64,000 bases of DNA from Bacteroides sp. 214 (GTDB taxonomy: Bacteria; Bacteroidota; Bacteroidia; Bacteroidales; Bacteroidaceae), in NCBI RefSeq assembly GCF_010501015.1, contig NZ_QVML01000014.1, positions 8,283 through 72,282 of the forward strand. Direction: 5' to 3'. How positions within the stretch are numbered: the stretch's first letter is position 1; the number at the start of each line of letters is the position of its first letter. Under the pieces are notes generated by a model, which did no database searches, was not told the DNA's origin, and worked only from the letters and a program-made list of their open reading frames with translations. The position numbers and the translations under genes were made by a program. Positions 47,668 through 56,379 of this stretch are shown here, one piece after another.

Positions 47668-49914
47668 TTACTTCAATTCGAAGGGAACCGTTCCGCGAAT
47701 GTCTGTAGCCGAGGCGGCAATCACTGCTTCGAACTTACCGGGTTCGGTCACCCACTCGCCTTTAGTATCGTCGTAGAAACTTAATGCTTCTTTGTCGATG
47801 GTGAAAGAAACTTCTTTCTTTTCGCCCGGAGCGAGTTTTATTTTCCTGAAACCTTTAAGCTCTTTTACAGGACGAGGCAAGAACGATTTTTTGTCGCTAA
47901 TATACAACTGTACGATTTCTTGTCCTTCGCGGTCTCCGGTATTTTGGATAGTGACGCTAAAAGTGACGGTTTCATCGATTGACATCGCCTTTTTATCAGC
48001 ATTAGGTTTGCCGTATTCGAAGGTGGTGTAGCTAAGTCCGTGTCCGAATGGGAACAGTGGCTTAATCTTATTCTTATCCGTCCAGCGATATCCCACAAAG
48101 ATGCTTTCCTTGTATGTTGCATTAATCGTGTCGTTCCGGCTTGTAGATTTGGCCATCTCTTCTTTGTTGCCCGGGAATTCGCCCAGTTTATGGGCACCCA
48201 GATCGTCGAGCTTGGCAGGGAAAGTAAACGGTAGTTTTCCCGATGGATTTGCCTCGCCAACCAATATAGCAGCCAGTGCATTGCCTGCTTCGGAGCCCAA
48301 ATACCATCCCTGAACAATAGCAGGAACTTCGCCGGCCCATGGCATGGCCACGGCATTGCCCGATATGTTCACAACAATAAGGTTCTTGTTTGCCTTTGCC
48401 AATTCGCTGATTACGCGGTCTTGATTGTAGGGAAGTCCAAGCTCGTGGCGGTCCGAATCCTCGCAATCCTGATGCGCGCTTTTATTCAATCCACCCACAA
48501 AGATTACATAGTCTGCACTCTTCGCTACTTCTACAGCCTCGGCCAGAAGCTCGTCGAACGTGCGGTTGTCGTTCAAATCCTGTCCGGTTACTACGCCGTT
48601 GTAGTCTCCGCTGGGATCGCCCACATATCCGCGGGCATACACAACTTCGGCCTTCGTGCCTACTTTTTCCCTGATTCCATCGAGTGGAGATGTCTCGTGT
48701 CTCACTTTTAGTGACGAGCTTCCGCCTCCTACGGTCATCATCTTAATGGCATTCTCGCCGATTACGGCAATTTTCTGTGTGCGGTCGAGGTCGATGGGAA
48801 GCACTCCGCCTTTGTTTTGCAATAATACAATACCTTCTTCTGCAATCTTCCGGCCGGCCAGATTATGCTCGGGCGAATTGAGAGAGCCCATTGGTTTCTC
48901 TTTATTCATCGCAGTGCGGAAGCCCAGACGAAGTACCCGGCGCACTTTATCGTCCAGTTCTTTGGTCGAGAACTCGCCGGATTCGATTAGTTTGAGGTAT
49001 GGCATTGCCAGATAGTAATAATCGTACGCGTTGCTTGCACCGCGGGCCAGGCCATCGGTCCACGATCCGAACTCCAGATCAAGACCGTTTGTAATTGCCT
49101 GGCGAGTGTCGTGTGTACCGCCCCAGTCGGAAACCACCGCCCCGTCGAACTTCCACTCACCTTTCAGAATATCATTCAATAGATATTGGTTGTGGCATGC
49201 GTGCTCGTTTTTATAAAGGTTGTACGAGCCCATGATGCTCCATGTTTTACCTTCGCAGACAGCCGCTTTGAAAGCCGGCAAATAGATCTCGTACAGTGCG
49301 CGATCGTCCAGAATTACGTTGGTTGTGTGGCGATTTGTCTCGTGGTTATTCAGTGCGTAGTGTTTCACGCATGTGGCCACTCCGTTTTGCTGTACACCCT
49401 TGATGTATGGAACTACCATACGTGCCGCCAGAAACGGATCTTCGCCCATGTACTCGAAGTTGCGTCCATTCAGCGGGCTGCGGTAGATGTTGACTCCCGG
49501 CCCCAGCAGAATGTCTTTTTCGCGATAGCGTGCTTCTTCGCCGATGGATTTTCCATATAATAACGACATGTCTTCGCTCCAGGTAGCCGCTAAACAGGTT
49601 AGCGCCGGAAAGGCCATACACGAGTCGTTTGTCCATCCTGCCTGATCCCATTCGTCCCATAATACTTCGGGACGGATGCCGTGTGGGCCGTCGGTAGTCC
49701 ATAATTCGGGTATTCCCAGGCGTGGTACTCCTGCCGAGCTGAATTTAGACTGTGCGTGAATGATTTGCACCTTTTCTTTAGTAGTCATGCGTTTCAACGC
49801 ATCTTCTACTCTCTCTTCGATAGGCTTTTTGTCGTTCAAATAGACCGGAACCTCTTGTGCAAAGGCGGTGGTGGCTATAAACGACAGTCCTAATACAATT
49901 TGTTTAATCTTCAT
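47668..49914 (-). CDS. GH3 beta-glucosidase, exported
   Basis: 748 residues with a signal peptide (MKIKQIVLGLSFIATTAFAQ). The GH3 barrel domain has TTDGPHGIRPEV near the start, VATCVKHYALNN and nucleophile Asp263 in VVSDWGG. The second alpha/beta domain and the C-terminal fibronectin III-like domain (VQLYISDKKSFLPRPVKELKG) are complete. It removes terminal beta-linked glucose. It starts 5 bp after the GH5 gene, so the pair forms an operon for a beta-glucan. Base composition is above that of its neighbours (two 60-bp samples had 33 and 38 G+C). Confidence 0.92.
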   Translation of the reverse strand: MKIKQIVLGLSFIATTAFAQEVPVYLNDKKPIEERVEDALKRMTTKEKVQIIHAQSKFSSAGVPRLGIPELWTTDGPHGIRPEVLWDEWDQAGWTNDSCMAFPALTCLAATWSEDMSLLYGKSIGEEARYREKDILLGPGVNIYRSPLNGRNFEYMGEDPFLAARMVVPYIKGVQQNGVATCVKHYALNNHETNRHTTNVILDDRALYEIYLPAFKAAVCEGKTWSIMGSYNLYKNEHACHNQYLLNDILKGEWKFDGAVVSDWGGTHDTRQAITNGLDLEFGSWTDGLARGASNAYDYYYLAMPYLKLIESGEFSTKELDDKVRRVLRLGFRTAMNKEKPMGSLNSPEHNLAGRKIAEEGIVLLQNKGGVLPIDLDRTQKIAVIGENAIKMMTVGGGSSSLKVRHETSPLDGIREKVGTKAEVVYARGYVGDPSGDYNGVVTGQDLNDNRTFDELLAEAVEVAKSADYVIFVGGLNKSAHQDCEDSDRHELGLPYNQDRVISELAKANKNLIVVNISGNAVAMPWAGEVPAIVQGWYLGSEAGNALAAILVGEANPSGKLPFTFPAKLDDLGAHKLGEFPGNKEEMAKSTSRNDTINATYKESIFVGYRWTDKNKIKPLFPFGHGLSYTTFEYGKPNADKKAMSIDETVTFSVTIQNTGDREGQEIVQLYISDKKSFLPRPVKELKGFRKIKLAPGEKKEVSFTIDKEALSFYDDTKGEWVTEPGKFEAVIAASATDIRGTVPFELK

Positions 49915-49919
49915 GGTTC

Positions 49920-51167
49920 TTAGTTTGTCTTTAGTCCTAAAGCTTCAATATAGTCTTTTTGTATTACGCAATTCTTGAACTTGCTGGCTTCTACGAAGTC
50001 CATCATGGCCTTGCGTGCTATTTGCTGATTGGGGCGTGCGTCGCGTATTTCTTTGTATGTTCCGCGGGGCGCCTCGGCAAATTGCATGATGATATTCCAG
50101 TTCTCGGGTGGTGTAATTCCAAGGAAGCTCGATCCATCGGCCTTTTTGTAGGGCCAGAAAGTCCATCCTATGTTGTTTTCCTCCATGGTTTGGCAGAATT
50201 TAGCCATCCATTCGTTGCTGTTGTGCCCTATCTCGCCCATATACATGGGGAGGTTCACGCTGTCGCGGAAGGCGATAAAGCTTGTGATTGCTTCCTTTGT
50301 GGGTTCTCCACCGTACCGGTGACAAGTGTACATGATCTTATCGTCGAATGTAGAGTCCTTGAAAGGTTTGAAGTTGCTGTTCCACTGCGATCCTCCGAGT
50401 AGGATGATGTGGTTTTGGTCTACTTCGCGTATGGCTGCTACTCCTATCTTGTACACAGCTTCCAGTTTCCCGTTCAGTTCTTCCATGTTCTCGAAATAGG
50501 GAGCGATAGGTTCGTTGAAGAGTTCGTAGCCCAGAATAACGGGTTCGTTTTTGTAATAGTCGGCTATGCGTTTCCAGATATCAGCGTATAATGCCTGACT
50601 GGTTTCGCTTTCGAAGAGCCAGGGGTATCCGTAGCTGTCGTCGATGTTATCGCCGGTTTGTCCGCCGGGAGCATCGTGCATATCGAGTATGAGATAGAGC
50701 CCTTCTTCGCGGCACCATTTTACTACCGAATCAACACGTGCAAATCCGTCTTGGTTTACGGTAAGTCCCATGTAATCTTCATCTGTGAACGACTTGTAGT
50801 GGAACGGCAAACGGATGGTGTTGCTACCCGTCCGGCGGATAAACGCCACATCCTCGCGAGTGATATAGTTGTCTTTAAAGGCACGCCAGAAGTCGGCTGT
50901 GAAATCGGGCCCCACCATTTCGCAGAACATATCATTGATGAACCGCGCCGAGTTGGCTTTGCCGAATTTGAACATATACCCTTCGGGATTGAGCCAGTTG
51001 CCCAGGTTTGTTCCCTTGATAAATAGTTTACTTCCATCGGGTGCAATCAAATCATGCCCGTTGATAGTTACAAATTGGGCGGAGGAGGTTTGTTCCGCCT
51101 GTGGATTTGTGTTGCAGCTCCCCAACAATATCACGATGAGTGCTGCCAGAATAAATTTGTGTTTCAT
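49920..51167 (-). CDS. GH5 family glycosidase, lipoprotein
   Basis: 415 residues. Lipoprotein signal (FILAALIVILLGSC, lipobox LGSC) followed by a GH5 barrel: IKGTNLGNWLNPEGYMF at the entry, RLPFHYKSF, ILDMHDAPGGQ, general acid Glu219 in YELFNEP and nucleophile Glu312 in YMGEIGHN. Entry and loop motifs resemble the exo-beta-1,3-glucanase-like and cellulase branch of GH5, but linkage specificity cannot be set from sequence reading. It would attack beta-glucan in the envelope and pass products to the GH3 enzyme. A structured leader precedes it. Confidence 0.88.
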   Translation of the reverse strand: MKHKFILAALIVILLGSCNTNPQAEQTSSAQFVTINGHDLIAPDGSKLFIKGTNLGNWLNPEGYMFKFGKANSARFINDMFCEMVGPDFTADFWRAFKDNYITREDVAFIRRTGSNTIRLPFHYKSFTDEDYMGLTVNQDGFARVDSVVKWCREEGLYLILDMHDAPGGQTGDNIDDSYGYPWLFESETSQALYADIWKRIADYYKNEPVILGYELFNEPIAPYFENMEELNGKLEAVYKIGVAAIREVDQNHIILLGGSQWNSNFKPFKDSTFDDKIMYTCHRYGGEPTKEAITSFIAFRDSVNLPMYMGEIGHNSNEWMAKFCQTMEENNIGWTFWPYKKADGSSFLGITPPENWNIIMQFAEAPRGTYKEIRDARPNQQIARKAMMDFVEASKFKNCVIQKDYIEALGLKTN

Positions 51168-51187
51168 TGTTACGTTATTAATAATTT

Positions 51188-51234
51188 GAACCCTGCAAAT
51201 CTCTCAAATAATCTTTGAGTAACGGGCAGGGTTC
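51188..51234 (-). promoter_or_regulatory. Two-step hairpin in the leader of the GH5-GH3 operon
   Basis: GAACCCTGC (51188-51196) pairs with GCAGGGTTC (51226-51234), and inside it CTCAAA (51203-51208) pairs with TTTGAG (51214-51219). It ends about 20 bp upstream of the GH5 ATG. No T-run, so it is not a plain terminator; a leader regulatory structure is possible but unproven. Confidence 0.45.
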
Positions 51235-51286
51235 ACTACTTCATGAATACGTCAAGTGCCTATAAATTGTATGTTTGTTGTCTTTT

Positions 51287-51374
51287 TGCCAGTGAATTGG
51301 CAAAATTGTGCCAACGCACTGGCACTACTGTGCATAAACACTGGCACGACAGTGCCAACGCGTTGGCATAACTT
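51287..51374. repeat. 22-bp tandem array, four units, TGCCA/TGGCA core
   Basis: Units start at 51287, 51309, 51331 and 51353. Each has TGCCA (TGCAT in unit 3) and, 6 bp after it, TGGCA, giving a dyad of the form TGCCAnnnnnnTGGCA; unit 4 (TGCCAACGCGTTGGCA) is a perfect 16-bp palindrome. It lies upstream of the GH5-GH3 operon and beyond the tRNA-Asn terminator. The core is unrelated to CCATAGG arrays, yet the period is the same. The rest of 51375-51485 shows nothing definite. Confidence 0.82.
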
Positions 51375-51485
51375 ACCGAATGTATGTAGCAGCAGAATTC
51401 AACACGAAGGTCAAAGCATTTAGAGCACAGTTCGAGTTGATCCGATATTCCACACCTCGCGGAGAGCGTTTTATGGGGGGTAAAC

Positions 51486-51518
51486 AAAAAGAGGCTCGCT
51501 GTGTGCGAACCTCTTTTT
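51486..51518 (-). terminator. Terminator of the tRNA-Asn pair
   Basis: Read on the minus strand, AAAAAGAGGTTCGC pairs with GCGAGCCTCTTTTT around loop ACACA, directly after the downstream tRNA-Asn. Confidence 0.85.
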
Positions 51519-51519
51519 G

Positions 51520-51593
51520 CTCTTCCTCTTGGACTTGAACCAAGGACCCTCTGATTAACAGTCAGATGCTCTAACCGACTGAGCTAAGGAAGA
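51520..51593 (-). tRNA. tRNA-Asn (GTT anticodon), copy 2
   Basis: A 74-nt cloverleaf with acceptor TCTTCCT/AGGAAGA, D arm GCTCAGTCGGTTAGAGC, anticodon loop CTGTTAA, T arm with GGTTCAAGT, discriminator G. CCA is not encoded. Identical to the copy at 51613-51686. Confidence 0.93.
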
Positions 51594-51612
51594 ATATACA
51601 TTCTTGATTTTG

Positions 51613-51686
51613 CTCTTCCTCTTGGACTTGAACCAAGGACCCTCTGATTAACAGTCAGATGCTCTAACCGACTGAGCTAAGGAAGA
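51613..51686 (-). tRNA. tRNA-Asn (GTT anticodon), copy 1
   Basis: Same cloverleaf and sequence as the neighbouring copy, 19 bp apart. It is nearest the -7 box at 51706-51713 and is probably transcribed first. Confidence 0.93.
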
Positions 51687-51705
51687 ATCTTTCTCAAATG
51701 CGATG

Positions 51706-51713
51706 CAAAAGTA
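51706..51713 (-). promoter_or_regulatory. -7 box of the tRNA-Asn pair
   Basis: The minus strand reads TACTTTTG, 20 bp upstream of the first tRNA-Asn. Confidence 0.6.
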
Positions 51714-51736
51714 ATAGGATATTTTGAAATATGCAA

Positions 51737-51744
51737 TATCTTTG
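51737..51744 (+). promoter_or_regulatory. -7 box of the PfkB kinase gene
   Basis: TATCTTTG, 16 bp before the ATG at 51761, divergent from the tRNA-Asn promoter. Confidence 0.6.
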
Positions 51745-51760
51745 CAGAAAAAAATAGAAG

Positions 51761-52750
51761 ATGGACAAAATACTGGGAATGGGGAACGCCCTTGTTGATG
51801 TGCTTGTGAAGCTGGATAACGATAGACTCCTCCAAGAAATGGACCTTCCAAAAGGAAGTATGCAGCTTATTGACGAAGAAAAGTTCCTACAAATAAAGCG
51901 GCAATTCAACCAGATGGAGACCTTCCTCGCAACCGGAGGTTCGGCAGGTAACACCATTCTTGGATTGGCAGAACTGAATGCTTCCACCGGTTTTATCGGT
52001 AAAGTGGGTAACGATGAATACGGACAATTCTATCGCGACAATCTTGCTAAACACGATATTGAAGACAAACTGTTGCTTGCTCCTTCGCTACCCTCGGGCA
52101 TTGCCTCCACATTTATATCGCCCGATGGCGAACGTACTTTTGGAACTTTTCTTGGTGCAGCTTCTGCGCTTAAAGCCGAAGACTTGTCGTTAGAAATGTT
52201 CAAAGATTACTCCTATTTTTATATAGAGGGTTATTTGGTGCAAGATCATGACATGATACTACACGCTATTGAACTGGCAAAAGAAGCAGGTTTACAAGTT
52301 TGTTTAGACATGTCAAGCTACAACATTGTAGCGAGCGAACTCGAATTCTTTACACTCCTTATTAATAAATACGTGGACATTCTCTTTGCTAACGAAGAAG
52401 AAGCACGCGCTTATACCGGTGAAGAACCGGAACAAGCATTGGAGTTGCTGTCGAAAATGTGTAGTATCGTTATTCTGAAACTGGGAAGTAAAGGTTCGTG
52501 CATACGTAAAGGAACAGAAACGGTCCACGTTATGCCATATCAACGGAATAATGTAACAGATACTACCGGTGCAGGCGACTACTATGCGTCGGGGTTCCTC
52601 TATGGGCTTACCTCGGGCTCTTCGTTAGAGAAGTGCGCAAAGATAGGTTCATTACTTTCGGGACACGTCATTCAATACATCGGTGCAAAGATTCCTGATG
52701 ATTGCTGGAATGAAATAAAGTTAAATATTAACGAAATACTCTCCGAGTAA
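51761..52750 (+). CDS. PfkB-family carbohydrate kinase, probable adenosine kinase
   Basis: 329 residues. The ribokinase/PfkB fold opens MGNALVDVLVKLD. It has the first signature GGSAGNTILGLAELNASTGFIGKVGNDEYG and the second NNVTDTTGAGDYYASGFLYGL with the catalytic Asp and anion hole. Bacteroidetes homologues are usually annotated adenosine kinase, which makes AMP from adenosine; sugar kinases cannot be fully excluded. The S41 protease starts 46 bp downstream. Confidence 0.88.
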   Translation: MDKILGMGNALVDVLVKLDNDRLLQEMDLPKGSMQLIDEEKFLQIKRQFNQMETFLATGGSAGNTILGLAELNASTGFIGKVGNDEYGQFYRDNLAKHDIEDKLLLAPSLPSGIASTFISPDGERTFGTFLGAASALKAEDLSLEMFKDYSYFYIEGYLVQDHDMILHAIELAKEAGLQVCLDMSSYNIVASELEFFTLLINKYVDILFANEEEARAYTGEEPEQALELLSKMCSIVILKLGSKGSCIRKGTETVHVMPYQRNNVTDTTGAGDYYASGFLYGLTSGSSLEKCAKIGSLLSGHVIQYIGAKIPDDCWNEIKLNINEILSE

Positions 52751-52796
52751 CCAAGTATAGGCTACTTTTACAAGAACAATCAAAATAGCGTAGGTT

Positions 52797-54473
52797 ATGA
52801 AAAAGGTATTCAACACACAAAAAGCAACCATTCTCTGTGTGTTACTTGCAGGGGTATTATTCTTTAGCTTTCTGAAGAGCGACCGTCGAAGCTTTCAGCT
52901 GGCAAAAAATATTGAGGTATTCAATGCTATCGTGAAGGAGCTGGATATGTTCTACGTAGATACACTTGACCCGAACAAGACTGTGCAAGCAGGAATTGAT
53001 GCGATGTTGATGTCGCTCGACCCCTATACCAATTATTTCCCCGAAGAGAATCAAAGCGAACTGGAGCAAATGCTTAGAGGCTCGTATGGTGGTATTGGCT
53101 CATTGATTAGTTACAATCGTAAACTAAAACATACCGTTATTGCCGAACCCTACGAAGGTATGCCTGCGCAACTCATAGGACTTAAAGCAGGAGATGTCAT
53201 CCTAGAAATAGACGGTAAGGATATGACCGGACAAACAACTACTGTAGTAAGCGAAAATCTTCGTGGAGAAGTAAATACCAGTTTTAACCTAAAGGTAGAA
53301 AGACCGGGTGTAGAAAAGCCGATTGATTTTACCATTGTACGTAAGTCTATTCAGTTGCCTACTGTTCCATATTACGGAAGCATGGAGGGTAATGTTGGCT
53401 ATATTAACCTGAATAGTTTCTCGGGTAATCCCTCAAAGGAGTTCAAAGAAGCCTTTTTGGATTTGAAAAAGAATAAACAGATTCAATCTCTAGTCATAGA
53501 CCTGCGTGGAAATGGTGGTGGATTATTGGACGAAGCCATTGAAATCGTCAACTTCTTTGTACCTCGCGGGAAGACAATCGTAACCACTAAAGGAAAATTG
53601 AAACAAGCCAGCAATACGTATAAAACACGTCGTGAACCTATTGACACAGAGATTCCTATTGCTATACTGGTAGATGGTGGCACGGCATCCTCTTCGGAAA
53701 TCCTTGCCGGAGCATTGCAAGATTTAGATCGTGCGGTAATTGTAGGTACGCGTACTTTTGGTAAAGGGTTGGTACAGGTGCCACGCGCGTTACCCTACGG
53801 AGGAACATTAAAGGTAACCACCTCTAAGTATTACATTCCAAGTGGTCGTTGTGTACAAGCCATCGATTATGCTCAGCGCGACGAAGAAGGAAACCTCAGT
53901 CGCATACCCGATAGCTTGACCACTGTATTTCATACGGAAGCCGGTCGGCTTGTACGTGATGGTGGAGGCATAACCCCCGATATTACGGTTAATAAAACAA
54001 AGTTCCCCAATATCCTTTATTATTTGCTTAATGACAACTTAATCTTTGATTACGCCACAAAGTATGCAATGAACCATCCTACGATAGCTCCTGCCGAATC
54101 ATTTGAACTAACGGAAGCTAACTACAATGATTTCAAGACCTTGGTGAAGAACTCTGATTTCAAGTACGACCAACAAAGTGAAAAGCTATTCAAAGCATTG
54201 AAGGAAGCAGCCGAATTTGAAGGTTATCTGACTGATGGGCAGGAAGAATTTGCCGCTTTGGAAAAAAAGCTATCGCACAATCTTGATAAAGACCTCGATT
54301 ACTTTGCTAAAGATATCAAGATGCTGCTTTGCAATGAAATTGTGAAGCGTTACTATTATCAACGCGGCGCAATCATTCAACAATTAAAGGATGACAACGA
54401 CTTGAAGGAAGCATTGAACATACTCAATGCGCTCGAAGAGTATAAGAAAGTATTAAGTGTAGCAAAAAACTAA
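52797..54473 (+). CDS. S41 family C-terminal processing peptidase, second copy
   Basis: 558 residues. An N-terminal hydrophobic segment (ATILCVLLAGVLFFSFL) is a signal anchor or signal peptide. A PDZ domain (about 95-180, with GLKAGDVILEIDG) precedes the catalytic core DLRGNGGGLLDEA, DGGTASSSEILAGALQD (Ser nucleophile) and RTFGKGLVQ (Lys). The C-terminal ~130 residues are helical. It is paralogous to the protease at 9404-11035. It follows the kinase gene and ends inside a long inverted repeat. Confidence 0.9.
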   Translation: MKKVFNTQKATILCVLLAGVLFFSFLKSDRRSFQLAKNIEVFNAIVKELDMFYVDTLDPNKTVQAGIDAMLMSLDPYTNYFPEENQSELEQMLRGSYGGIGSLISYNRKLKHTVIAEPYEGMPAQLIGLKAGDVILEIDGKDMTGQTTTVVSENLRGEVNTSFNLKVERPGVEKPIDFTIVRKSIQLPTVPYYGSMEGNVGYINLNSFSGNPSKEFKEAFLDLKKNKQIQSLVIDLRGNGGGLLDEAIEIVNFFVPRGKTIVTTKGKLKQASNTYKTRREPIDTEIPIAILVDGGTASSSEILAGALQDLDRAVIVGTRTFGKGLVQVPRALPYGGTLKVTTSKYYIPSGRCVQAIDYAQRDEEGNLSRIPDSLTTVFHTEAGRLVRDGGGITPDITVNKTKFPNILYYLLNDNLIFDYATKYAMNHPTIAPAESFELTEANYNDFKTLVKNSDFKYDQQSEKLFKALKEAAEFEGYLTDGQEEFAALEKKLSHNLDKDLDYFAKDIKMLLCNEIVKRYYYQRGAIIQQLKDDNDLKEALNILNALEEYKKVLSVAKN

Positions 54474-54545
54474 GAAACTGTTTTGCTAAAGAAAAAACAA
54501 AGGCATCCTATAATAATTATTCTGTGGAAATTCAAAACAGTTTCT
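54473..54545. repeat. 13-bp inverted repeat over two convergent stop codons
   Basis: AGAAACTGTTTTG at 54473-54485 and its exact complement at 54533-54545 flank a 47-bp A+T-rich loop. Each arm abuts a stop codon (TAA of the protease, TAG of ispG). It could stop transcription from both sides, although the loop is unusually long. Confidence 0.55.
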
Positions 54546-56379
54546 AAATACTGGGGTTGTTGCTGTTGATTAACTCAATCAACTTGTCGACCGCCTCTGC
54601 TTCAGGGATATTTTTCTCTACACAAACTTTTCCTTTATACAGGCTAACCTTGCCTCGTCCTGCGCCAACATAGCCATAGTCGGCATCTGCCATCTCGCCA
54701 GGACCATTTACGATACAACCCATGATAGCAATCTTTAAGTTCTTCAGGTGGGCGGTAGCGGCTTTCACGCGAGCAATAGATTCTTGAAGATTAAAGAGCG
54801 TTCTTCCGCAGCCGGGGCAGGAGATATACTCTGTTTTGCTGGTGCGGATTCGTCCGGCTTGCAAAATACCAAATGCTGTAGCATCTACCAGCGAGGGGGG
54901 GAGTACACCTTTATTATATACGAATAAACCATCGCAGAAACCGTCGAAGATAAGTGCTCCCACATCTGCTGCCGATTTTATCTGGAGGTTTTCCGCATTG
55001 TCTTCGTTGTAGTATTGGAAAAACACAACCGGATTCGTAATGTTTTCTTTAAGGAAGTAATGTAGTAACGCGCGATGTTCGCCTAAGTGGTTGGGCTGTA
55101 TGGTTTGTGCGATAACTACAATCTCGGGGTGTTTCTTTAAACAAGCAAGGATAGCATGATTTAGCTTCATGCAGGGAAGAAACAAGAACTTCAGCTCGGC
55201 AGGGTAGGCATCGATGGCATCTATCTGGGTGTAGTTAAAGGCAGGCCAGGTGTTGGGAGTTTCGTCCCATACTTCCATATCGACAATGTATTGTTGGTCT
55301 GGAAGACGTTCAATGCCGTAGTTGCGGGCAACATAAATATAATCGGGGGTAAATTGCGCATTGATTTCCATGTTGCCATCCATGCGACCGGAAATAACAA
55401 TAGGCAAGTGACTGCCACCAACGTTTGCAACGGGAGTGGTAACACGCCGTTGTGGAGAGATATAATCAAACTCCTCTGCCACTGTACCGGGGATGAATGG
55501 ATGTCCTTCACGCTCCAGTACATAATCAACTAACTTGCGAGCTACAGGGATTTCCGCTTCGGGTTCTTCGCTAAGAGATACACGGATGGTATCACCCAAT
55601 CCATCGGCCAGTAAAGCGCCAATACCAAGTGCTGATTTAATCCTGCCATCTTCGCCATCGCCGGCTTCGGTTACTCCAAGATGAAGCGGAAAGTACATGC
55701 CTTCTTGCTCCATGACCTGTACCAATAAGCGAACTGTTTTCACCATTACAACAGTATTGGAGGCTTTGATAGAAAGCACCACATCAGTAAACTCTTCGGC
55801 TACGCAAATGCGAAGAAACTCCATGCACGACTCCACCATACCTTCAGGGGTATCACCATAGCGAGACATGATTCGATCGGACAATGATCCGTGGTTTACT
55901 CCAATGCGGATAGCGGTGTGGTTCGCTTTGCAGATAGTAAGAAAAGGAATAAAACGTTCGCGGATTTTCTGTAGCTCGGCTGCATATTCGGCATCAGTAT
56001 AATCCAGGTTCTTGAAGGTTCGTGCCGCGTCTACGTAGTTGCCCGGATTGATGCGAACCTTCTCGGCATAGAGAGCGGCAACGTCGGCTACCTTAGGATT
56101 AAAGTGTACATCGGCAACCAACGGAACAGTATAACCACTGCTCCGTAAGCCAATGTTGATATTCTTTAGGTTTTCTGCCTCTTTTATTCCTTGCGTAGTG
56201 AGTCTAACATATTCGCCGCCGGCATCGACAATTCGTTTTGCCTGTGCCACACTGGCATCGGTATCTTGTGTGGAAGTATTGGTCATAGATTGAATCCTGA
56301 TAGGATTATCTCCCCCAAGCGCTGCTCCTCCAATGTGAACAACGGATGCTTTTCGGCGCGAATAGTTAAACAAATCCAT
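54544..56379 (-). CDS. ispG: 4-hydroxy-3-methylbut-2-enyl diphosphate synthase, long form
   Basis: 611 residues from the ATG giving MDLFNYSRRK. It reduces methylerythritol cyclodiphosphate to HMBPP in the non-mevalonate isoprenoid pathway. The N-terminal TIM barrel (IRIQSMTNTSTQDT, VRLTTQG, LVADVHFNP) and the C-terminal [4Fe-4S] domain (CPGCGRTLFN, IMGCIVNGPGE) are present. Between them is the extra ~200-residue domain that separates the long Bacteroidetes/Chlamydia/plant form from the ~370-residue E. coli type. Its ATG overlaps the purE stop (TGATG). Last gene of the rpoN-PAP2-gcvH-purE-ispG cluster. Confidence 0.95.
   Translation of the reverse strand: MDLFNYSRRKASVVHIGGAALGGDNPIRIQSMTNTSTQDTDASVAQAKRIVDAGGEYVRLTTQGIKEAENLKNINIGLRSSGYTVPLVADVHFNPKVADVAALYAEKVRINPGNYVDAARTFKNLDYTDAEYAAELQKIRERFIPFLTICKANHTAIRIGVNHGSLSDRIMSRYGDTPEGMVESCMEFLRICVAEEFTDVVLSIKASNTVVMVKTVRLLVQVMEQEGMYFPLHLGVTEAGDGEDGRIKSALGIGALLADGLGDTIRVSLSEEPEAEIPVARKLVDYVLEREGHPFIPGTVAEEFDYISPQRRVTTPVANVGGSHLPIVISGRMDGNMEINAQFTPDYIYVARNYGIERLPDQQYIVDMEVWDETPNTWPAFNYTQIDAIDAYPAELKFLFLPCMKLNHAILACLKKHPEIVVIAQTIQPNHLGEHRALLHYFLKENITNPVVFFQYYNEDNAENLQIKSAADVGALIFDGFCDGLFVYNKGVLPPSLVDATAFGILQAGRIRTSKTEYISCPGCGRTLFNLQESIARVKAATAHLKNLKIAIMGCIVNGPGEMADADYGYVGAGRGKVSLYKGKVCVEKNIPEAEAVDKLIELINSNNPSI

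Noticed and set aside
51520..51686. Assembly duplication of tRNA-Asn
   Set aside because: The two genes are identical, but the flanks and spacer differ and tandem tRNA-Asn genes are normal, so they were kept as two genes.
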